Assembly (NCBI RefSeq): GCF_010092505.1
Contig: NZ_CP048021.1
Location: forward strand, 2,418,001-2,482,000
Origin: Virgibacillus sp. MSP4-1
GTDB lineage: Bacteria; Bacillota; Bacilli; Bacillales; Alkalibacillaceae
Direction: 5' to 3'
DNA length: 64,000 nucleotides
Under the pieces are notes generated by a model, which worked only from the letters and a program-made list of their open reading frames with translations, was not told the origin of the DNA and did not search any database. The position numbers and the translations under genes were made by a program. Positions 57,766 through 64,000 of this stretch are shown in pieces. Positions within the stretch are counted from its first letter, which is position 1; the number at the start of each line of letters is the position of its first letter.

Positions 57766-60105
57766 CTAATCGTTTACCACTTCAAATTTCTCGTCCGGAA
57801 CTTCCTGAATAAATGAGCATGGCGTGCCAGCCGACATCATCACCAGCTCATGCATGGCCCGGGTGCATGCTGTATAGAAAAGATTCCGCTCCAGTTCACC
57901 CTGGTAAACATGTTGTGAAGCATTATAAAGAATCACTGCATCAAATTCGATTCCTTTTGCCAGATAGGTCGGTACAAGGACAATGCCTTTTTCAAATGTG
58001 GTGGTTTCTTCATCAATTAACGACACGGAAAGCTGTTCCTTTAATTGATGATAGGCTTTTTCCGCTTCCTGCATGGAATGACAAATGACCGCTATCGTTT
58101 CATGCCCTCTCGATTGCAGCTCCTGAATCGTTTTCTTAATGGAGAAGGACAGATGCGCTTCCTCAGAAACCTTTTTAAGAAGAGGCCTATTACCGTCCCT
58201 GTTGAAGGGCTGAATCCGGTCGCCTCCCTCAACGATATGCCGGGTAAATTCCACAATCGGCCTTGTTGAGCGGTAGCTCTTCATTAATGTAATCTTCTCC
58301 ATTTTCTCCTCATGAGAGGCATCTATAACTGTATCTCCCAATAATGCATGAGCATAAATAGCCTGATTCACATCGCCTAACACGGTCATCTGGCTGCTTG
58401 GAAATTTGTCCTTTAAATAAGCAAATTGGAAGGGGGAATAGTCCTGAGCCTCATCAATAAAGACATGACGTATGCCCCGATCTTTCATGGAGCCCAATAA
58501 ATGGTCATGAACATATAAGTATGGGGTAACTTCCTCCCATGAAAGAAACTTCCGGCTCAGGTTTTCAATACTTTGTCCACTGATGGCTCCCCATTCTTTC
58601 GGTAATTTACCCCGGTTGAAGTCATGATGGGACCATTCCTGATAAAATTTCAGATAGGTCTGACGGACATTAACAAACTGCAGCCTTTTAATTTTTTGCC
58701 TTAGTGGATTCATCCGTCTGCGGACAACCCATTTACGCAGCTTTTGTTCTTCTCTTTCGTAATCATCAAAGGTTTCATCATTAAAGTTCTTCTGCTGATC
58801 AAGTTTCTGAAAAGCCTGGGCATAGTCCTCTTTGTCCAGCAGCTCAATTTCAGATAAAACCCAATCCTTCTGCCGCTCTGTTTTTTCCACTTCAGCGAGC
58901 TTCTCCAGAATCCAATCACAAACCTCATCCATCCGATGGGCAATCGTAACGTGGGAATCAAGGCTGTAAAAATAATGATAAATCTCATCCTTTGACACTA
59001 GCACCTTGCCTTTAAAGGTTATATTGCGAAACTCTATCCCTTCAGCCGACAAGTTGTCGAGGAAGTCATCCAGAAGCTGTTTAAAGGTTAGACTGGATTT
59101 AAAGTGAATAGCAGCCATTTTCTCTTCATATTGTCCATCAAAGCGACTGGTTAAATATCGTTCCATCTGCTCGAATGGGGTTTCGATCTTGAAGGATTCC
59201 CTCAATCGTTTTTCCAAGTATTCCTGGAAGGTCGTCTGTTTCATATTTGCTTCTCCAAGCTCAGGCAATACATTAGCCACATAGCTGTTGAACAGAGGGT
59301 TGGGGGAGAATAACAAAATATTTTCGGATGTCAGAGACTGACGATGGCGATACAACAAGTAGGCTATCCGCTGTAAGGCTGCAGATGTTTTTCCACTTCC
59401 TGCCACCCCCTGAACGATCAGAATTTTATTATGTTCATTACGGATAATCTGGTTCTGCTCTTTTTGAATCGTCGCCACAATACTTTCCATCGTTTCACTG
59501 GCATTTTGGCCAAGCACGGACTGCAGCAGATGATCTCCAATGGTTATTCCTGTATTAAACATGCCTTCCAGCTGGCCATTTCGAATAATGAACTGGCGTT
59601 TAAGCTTGATTTCGCCTTCAATCGTCCCCTCAACGGTTTCATATTCCGCCCTGCCTGGGGGATAATCGTAATACATGCTTGAAATAGGCGCCCGCCAGTC
59701 ATAGATTAGAAAGTTTTCCTCGTTGGCGTCCATTAATGATGAAATACCAATGTAGATTTTATCGGTCTCTTTTTCCCCATCCTCTAAAAAGTCAATCCGG
59801 CCAAAATAGGGATTATCCTTCAGTTTATCAAGGGTTTTTAGCCTTTCACTCCACTGTCCGTGGCTTCGCTCCCTTTCTGAAAGGAGCTCGGCCTGCTGTT
59901 TAATACTTGCCTGGGTCTCAATGACGTCATCAGGCTCATCAAGATTGACTGTCACATCCTCCCAGAAGTTCTTCCTCAGCTCAAGAACACGTTCCTTTAC
60001 ATCACCAACATTTGTCTTCAGCTTTTGTATGACTTTATCGATCTCTTTTTGAACGTTTTTTATCCGATGTTCTTCGGCTAATCGCTCCTGATTTTGCTCA
60101 TCCAC
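57766..60105 (-). CDS. helD: RNA polymerase recycling motor HelD
   Basis: A 779-residue UvrD/Rep-like superfamily 1 ATPase. The N-terminal 110 residues form a coiled-coil arm (KEIDKVIQKLKTNVGDVKER) that enters the RNA polymerase secondary channel in Bacillus HelD. Walker A is VQGVAGSGKTSAALQRIAYLL, Walker B-like VFIDEAQDYSPFQF, then VLGDVNQAIYA, LMKSYRSTRPI and LVPTYLAKGIEFDAVI helicase motifs. It frees stalled RNA polymerase from DNA and nucleic acids. The start is GTG 60105 with a weak AAGGTAG site. Confidence 0.92.
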   Translation of the reverse strand: MDEQNQERLAEEHRIKNVQKEIDKVIQKLKTNVGDVKERVLELRKNFWEDVTVNLDEPDDVIETQASIKQQAELLSERERSHGQWSERLKTLDKLKDNPYFGRIDFLEDGEKETDKIYIGISSLMDANEENFLIYDWRAPISSMYYDYPPGRAEYETVEGTIEGEIKLKRQFIIRNGQLEGMFNTGITIGDHLLQSVLGQNASETMESIVATIQKEQNQIIRNEHNKILIVQGVAGSGKTSAALQRIAYLLYRHRQSLTSENILLFSPNPLFNSYVANVLPELGEANMKQTTFQEYLEKRLRESFKIETPFEQMERYLTSRFDGQYEEKMAAIHFKSSLTFKQLLDDFLDNLSAEGIEFRNITFKGKVLVSKDEIYHYFYSLDSHVTIAHRMDEVCDWILEKLAEVEKTERQKDWVLSEIELLDKEDYAQAFQKLDQQKNFNDETFDDYEREEQKLRKWVVRRRMNPLRQKIKRLQFVNVRQTYLKFYQEWSHHDFNRGKLPKEWGAISGQSIENLSRKFLSWEEVTPYLYVHDHLLGSMKDRGIRHVFIDEAQDYSPFQFAYLKDKFPSSQMTVLGDVNQAIYAHALLGDTVIDASHEEKMEKITLMKSYRSTRPIVEFTRHIVEGGDRIQPFNRDGNRPLLKKVSEEAHLSFSIKKTIQELQSRGHETIAVICHSMQEAEKAYHQLKEQLSVSLIDEETTTFEKGIVLVPTYLAKGIEFDAVILYNASQHVYQGELERNLFYTACTRAMHELVMMSAGTPCSFIQEVPDEKFEVVND

Positions 60106-60174
60106 GTCATCACTACCTTACATGATCTTATGTTTTCTACTTCTCATTCTATTATGGTATGGCCTGTTCTATTT

Positions 60175-61701
60175 CTATACAGAATGGCTGTGTTTTGCTG
60201 AAGATTTTTCCTGTTGTTTGTTCACTTTTAACCAATGCTCGGTCTGTTCTAATTGACCGGCCAGTTCCAATAATAAATCTTCCCGACCTCTCGCTGCAAT
60301 AAACTGAACTCCAAGCGGCAGATTATGGTCCGTTTTGTGCAGGGGAACGGACATAGCGGGCTGCCCTGTTAAATTGGCCAGCTGTGTGAAAGGGGTTCGT
60401 TTCAGGCTGTCCTCCATAATCTGATCAATGATCCTTACCTTTTTTAATACTTTCCCTAAATGCAGGGAACTGGCTATACGGATGAGTCGCTTTTCGGACG
60501 GCTTCGTATCAAGCTCACCGATCTGAGCAGGTTTGAAGGCGGTCGTTGGTGTCATATATAAATCATAATCTTCGTGGAAGCTCTCCATCTTAATCGCTGC
60601 CTGATCCCACTCCCGCAGGCTCAGCACATAGTCTTCCATTGATCCTGCTTTCCCTAGCATCCCAAGCAGCCAGGTCTCAGGCTCAACATCAGATCGTTTC
60701 GCCTTCCTTCCCAGTACATCCTGCAGATCATGTAATGTAGCGGCGACTTCCCCGAAATACATCGTAAAATAGCTTTTGGCCAATGCCCGTCCATTTACGC
60801 CAGGCTCTTTTTCTTCCACAATATGCCCCATATCCTCCAGTAACCGTGCCGTTTTTTCCACCGCTTCTATACAGTCCTGTTCGACCTCTGTACCTATTGG
60901 AGATTGTGTGGAATAGGCAATTTTCAGCGGGCGGTTTTCCAAGGCTTGTACAATGTCTAAATAGCTTCCTTCATAGGGCGGAGCATGGAAAGCACCTGCT
61001 TTTTCGTAAACCCGTAATTCATCCAGCATGGCTGCACTATCCCGTACTGTTTTGGATAAAACATGATCTACGGAAGCCCCCTGCCAGTTCCGGCCCACAT
61101 TAGGTCCAACAGGAGTTCTTCCTCTGCTCGGCTTTAAACCAAAAAGACCGGTATAGGCAGATGGAATGCGAATCGACCCTCCCCCATCATTGGCTCCGGC
61201 AATCGGGACCATACCTGAAGCTACTGCAGCTGCTGAACCACCACTTGATCCTCCAGGAGTATAATCAGGATTCCACGGATTTCTTGTGGGACCATAATGC
61301 TTCGGCTCCGTGATTCCCATCAGTGCAAATTCCGGTACATTGGTTTGTCCTAAAAAAGACACCCCTGTTTCCCTTAGTCTTTTAACAAAATTGGAATCCT
61401 GTTTTGCCCGGTAATTTTTAAATGCTTTAGAGCCTGCTGTAATCGGTTCGCCTTCCATCTCCTGGGTAATATTTTTCAAAAGCATCGGCACACCTGCAAA
61501 CGTTCCAGTAACCTGCTGCCGGCTTTGTTGTTTTGCCTGATCGTACATTTTATGAATCACTGCATTCAGTTGTGGATTGTGCTGCTCAATCCGTTTTATG
61601 GCTTCTTCTGTCAGTTCTTCCGGCTTCAATTCCTTTTTCCGAACCAGGTTTGCCAGCCCAAGTCCATCATAATCTTCATAATGTAACATACCAGCCACCA
61701 C
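60175..61701 (-). CDS. Amidase signature enzyme (second copy)
   Basis: A 508-residue amidase. Triad: Lys in [12 protein letters not shown], cis-Ser in [17 protein letters not shown], nucleophile Ser in [21 protein letters not shown]. This family branch includes 6-aminohexanoate-cyclic-dimer-hydrolase-like and GatA-like amidases; it is not closely similar to the amidase at 51747. The start is uncertain between GTG 61701 and ATG 61689. No glutamyl-tRNA amidotransferase partners are adjacent, so a catabolic or detoxifying role is likely. Confidence 0.87.
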   Translation of the reverse strand: MVAGMLHYEDYDGLGLANLVRKKELKPEELTEEAIKRIEQHNPQLNAVIHKMYDQAKQQSRQQVTGTFAGVPMLLKNITQEMEGEPITAGSKAFKNYRAKQDSNFVKRLRETGVSFLGQTNVPEFALMGITEPKHYGPTRNPWNPDYTPGGSSGGSAAAVASGMVPIAGANDGGGSIRIPSAYTGLFGLKPSRGRTPVGPNVGRNWQGASVDHVLSKTVRDSAAMLDELRVYEKAGAFHAPPYEGSYLDIVQALENRPLKIAYSTQSPIGTEVEQDCIEAVEKTARLLEDMGHIVEEKEPGVNGRALAKSYFTMYFGEVAATLHDLQDVLGRKAKRSDVEPETWLLGMLGKAGSMEDYVLSLREWDQAAIKMESFHEDYDLYMTPTTAFKPAQIGELDTKPSEKRLIRIASSLHLGKVLKKVRIIDQIMEDSLKRTPFTQLANLTGQPAMSVPLHKTDHNLPLGVQFIAARGREDLLLELAGQLEQTEHWLKVNKQQEKSSAKHSHSV

Positions 61702-61769
61702 ACTCCCATAAACAAAATCTATTTATCAGTTTATTCGAGAAAGGCTGGTGTTTTCCTTTTTTTCAACAA

Positions 61770-61803
61770 AAAGAGAGCATATACCAAGTATATGCTCTCT
61801 CCC
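61770..61803 (-). terminator. Terminator of oppA-like gene
   Basis: AGAGAGCATATA-CCAAG-TATATGCTCTCT with TTTTTGTTG following on the minus strand, just past the stop at 61816. Confidence 0.85.
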
Positions 61804-61815
61804 TCTATAGCCTAT

Positions 61816-63465
61816 TTATTCCATATAGGCCCATTTATATTCATACTCTGCACCAAAGTCATTTCGAATGACACCCTTCAGATCAGGGTTGGTTAATTGT
61901 GCTTTGCCCTGCTGGTATAATGGAGCAATGACGGCATCTTCAAATACAATCTTCTCCGCCTCAAGTAACGCTTCGAAACGTTTAACCGGCTGCTGAGCCA
62001 AGTCCGTAACACTGCTTTGAACTAACTGATCATATTCAGAGTTAGAATAGCCTGTTTCGTTATTTCCTCCATCAGTCAGCCACAGGTTCAGCCAGCCATA
62101 TGGATCAAGATAATCGGCTCCCCAGGATGAAATAGCCATATCATAGTTCATATTGGAAGTTAGATCCAGCTGCTGTTCAAACGGCACCTGCTTCAAAGTA
62201 ACCTTAAGTCCAGGAAGGTTTTGCTGTAATTGGTTCTGGATATATTCGTTAATGGTTTTACCGGTTTCTGTATCGCCGGATAAGAACTCAAGCTCAACGG
62301 AATCTTTCCCAATTTCTTTAAGTCCCTTTTCCCAGTACTCCAAGGCTTTTTCTTTATCGAAGCTGACCATATCTCCATTGATTTCACGAAAATCTTTTCC
62401 TGTTTCCGGATGGAAGGAAAAGTTCTTTGGAACCGCACCGGTTGCAGCAATCGCTCCATTATTCATAATTTCGTTCACCATTGCCTCTTTATTGATAGCA
62501 TAGCTAATGGCTTTTCGAATATTAACGTTCTGGAGTGATTCTTTTTCCGTCTGGTTAAATTTAATAAAGGTTAACACAGGTTCTGTAACTGTGGAAAACT
62601 CGTCCTCGGACCTATACATATCAACAAGATCAGAGGTAAGATTGACACGGTCCAGTTTACCTTTATTATATAAATCCACAGCACTTTGCGGATCCTTCAT
62701 GACATCAAATGTGATTTTTTCCAGCTGAACAGTATCAGCATCCCAGTAATCCGGGTTCTTTTTAAGAGTCCATGAGGTTGAAGTGCTTTCCCAATCTTCA
62801 AGGGTAAAAGGACCACTTGCCAATAATGTATCAGAGCTTGTCCCATAACTGTCACCCTGCTCTTTAACGAACTCTTCGTTTAACGGCAGGAATGTACCAA
62901 ATGTCGTTAATGATTCAAAGTAAGGAGCAGGATTTTCCAGGGTGACTTTCAACGTATAGTCATCCACTGCTTCAACACCAAGCTTCTCGGGTTTCATGTC
63001 ACCCTCACTGATGGCCGTTGCGTTCTTAATCACGCCACTCATCATATAAGGGCCATATTCTGAACCTGTATCCGGATCAACGGCACGCTGCCATGCATAA
63101 ACAAAGTCATGGGCTGTGACAGGGTCTCCATTGGACCAGACAGCATCCTCACGTAAATCAAATGTCCATGTCAGTCCATCTTTACTCTTCTCGTGAGTTT
63201 TGGCAATTCCTTCCTTTATTTCACCATCCTTACCTAAACGATATAGACCTTCCGTTGTGGCACTTAAGAATTGAAAGGCATATTCGTCGGTTGCCATCGA
63301 TGAATCCATAGTAGGAATAGTGTCCCCATTACTTAGATGTAAGACCTGTTTATTGTCCTCACCTTCACCTGATTGCTCAGCATTATCATTACCGCCACAG
63401 GCTGCCAAAAAGGCTGTCAGCAATAAAGCCATGGCTAACAACAATGTTTTCTTAGATGATCTCAT
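61816..63465 (-). CDS. oppA: Oligopeptide-binding lipoprotein (OppA-like)
   Basis: A 549-residue family-5 solute-binding protein. The lipoprotein signal (KKTLLLAMALLLTAFLAAC) ends in FLAAC, followed by an acidic linker. Mature motifs: HLSNGDTIPTMDSSMATDEY, LREDAVWSNGDPVTAHDFVYAWQ split across the peptide-binding lobe, and YDMAISSWGADYLDPYGWLN. It binds peptides for an ABC importer whose membrane subunits are not in the window, so it is either a stand-alone binding protein or a duplicated oppA. AAGGAGGAAGCAGC precedes the ATG. Confidence 0.92.
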   Translation of the reverse strand: MRSSKKTLLLAMALLLTAFLAACGGNDNAEQSGEGEDNKQVLHLSNGDTIPTMDSSMATDEYAFQFLSATTEGLYRLGKDGEIKEGIAKTHEKSKDGLTWTFDLREDAVWSNGDPVTAHDFVYAWQRAVDPDTGSEYGPYMMSGVIKNATAISEGDMKPEKLGVEAVDDYTLKVTLENPAPYFESLTTFGTFLPLNEEFVKEQGDSYGTSSDTLLASGPFTLEDWESTSTSWTLKKNPDYWDADTVQLEKITFDVMKDPQSAVDLYNKGKLDRVNLTSDLVDMYRSEDEFSTVTEPVLTFIKFNQTEKESLQNVNIRKAISYAINKEAMVNEIMNNGAIAATGAVPKNFSFHPETGKDFREINGDMVSFDKEKALEYWEKGLKEIGKDSVELEFLSGDTETGKTINEYIQNQLQQNLPGLKVTLKQVPFEQQLDLTSNMNYDMAISSWGADYLDPYGWLNLWLTDGGNNETGYSNSEYDQLVQSSVTDLAQQPVKRFEALLEAEKIVFEDAVIAPLYQQGKAQLTNPDLKGVIRNDFGAEYEYKWAYME

Positions 63466-63548
63466 GCTGCTTCCTCCTTGCTGGTTTCTAGTTGTAGAGT
63501 TAAAAGCTACAAAGAAAATTATACATTTTCATCTGTTTCTTTGCATTA

Positions 63549-64000
63549 TTATTGCCTTACATCATTCTCTAACATTCCAATTTTCTCAATCTCAATCTTA
63601 ATTTGATCCCCATTTTCAAGATATTGGGGCGGATCCATAGCAAAGCCGACGCCATCAGGTGTGCCTGTTAAAATCACATCACCAGGCTGTAAAGTAATTA
63701 AACTTGAAATAAATTCAATTAAATAGGGAATATTAAAAATAAAGTGACGGGTGCTGGAGTACTGCCTCTGTTCTCCATTGACAGTGGTCTTAATTGTCAG
63801 GTCGTGGGGGTCCGGCACTTCATCAGCAGTTACCATCCAAGGGCCTATAGGTGTACTGTGATCCAACGTTTTCCCCTGCAGCCATTGAGGGGTCCGTTTC
63901 TGCAGATCTCTTGCCGACACATCATTTCCGACTGTATAACCTGCAATGTAATCCAAAGCCTTATCCCGGGAGACCTGGGATGCTTCTTTACCGATGATCA
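63549..64000 (-). CDS. Fumarylacetoacetate hydrolase family protein (partial, 5' end outside window)
   Basis: The frame is open to the window edge and reads IIGKEASQVSRDKALDYIAG before the first internal TTG/ATG, so the real start lies beyond 64000. The FAH core is clear: GYTVGNDVSARDLQ, KTLDHSTPIGPW and LQPGDVILTGTPDGVGFAM, with metal-binding Asp/Glu expected upstream. The family cleaves C-C bonds or decarboxylates in aromatic and sugar-acid catabolism. About 150 C-terminal residues are present. Confidence 0.88.
   Translation of the reverse strand, partial: IIGKEASQVSRDKALDYIAGYTVGNDVSARDLQKRTPQWLQGKTLDHSTPIGPWMVTADEVPDPHDLTIKTTVNGEQRQYSSTRHFIFNIPYLIEFISSLITLQPGDVILTGTPDGVGFAMDPPQYLENGDQIKIEIEKIGMLENDVRQ

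Overview
The window is about 64 kb of a low-to-mid GC Gram-positive chromosome. It reads as a moderately halophilic, endospore-forming Bacillaceae member, and Halobacillus or a close relative is my best guess. Supporting this are strong GGAGG ribosome sites, the spore genes spoVIF, sspH and a 2Duf-type gene, bacterial HelD, an ectoine/hydroxyectoine uptake operon (ehuBCDA), a BCCT osmolyte carrier and two NhaC-family antiporters. No rRNA, tRNA, prophage or CRISPR array was seen.

Layout. 1-2 kb: the start of a DUF3870 gene, then a 52-bp-periodic repeat array split by an intact IS3/IS150-type element. 2-9.4 kb: a minus-strand operon (NhaC transporter, aminotransferase, ThDP enzyme, aldehyde dehydrogenase, lysine 6-dehydrogenase) that can be read as a route from lysine through 2-aminoadipate and 2-oxoadipate toward glutarate. 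9.4-12.4 kb: a second NhaC gene between two arrays of 21-bp repeats, then an unlabelled 49-residue gene. 12.6-17.1 kb: a secreted metalloprotease, a fructosamine kinase and a YjiH protein. 17.6-23.8 kb: AmpS, OsmC, DUF488, a double P-loop ATPase, TerC behind a yybP-ykoY (Mn2+) riboswitch, and an AidB-like acyl-CoA dehydrogenase. 24.3-27.5 kb: ehuBCDA. 27.6-28.8 kb: copper nitrite reductase with an FNR box placed at about -41.5.

28.9-37.9 kb: SE1832, an EAL phosphodiesterase, small and housekeeping genes, an RsbR paralogue, kbl-tdh for threonine breakdown, and spoVIF. 38-43.8 kb: CPBP protease, FAD/Rieske oxidoreductase, a DUF421-DUF1657 (2Duf-like)/DUF4363/DUF1657 cluster, a TrxB-like protein and a cold-shock protein. 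44-45 kb: a degenerate FtsZ homologue that has lost its GTP-binding half but keeps the catalytic T7 loop. 45-55 kb: a lipoprotein subtilase with cell-wall-binding repeats, ypmR/ypmS-like genes, cysK, an MFS exporter, an amidase, threonine aldolase, sspH and DUF2680. 55.7-64 kb: BCCT, HelD, a second amidase, OppA and a partial FAH-family gene.

The most unusual items are: (i) the FtsZ-like protein, a candidate natural FtsZ filament capper; (ii) two transport genes whose only well-placed start codons are ATT and ATC; (iii) several intergenic repeat families, two with strict 21-bp and one with strict 52-bp periodicity; (iv) the lysine operon; (v) the nirK promoter. All protein names come from reading motifs by eye; no database search was run.
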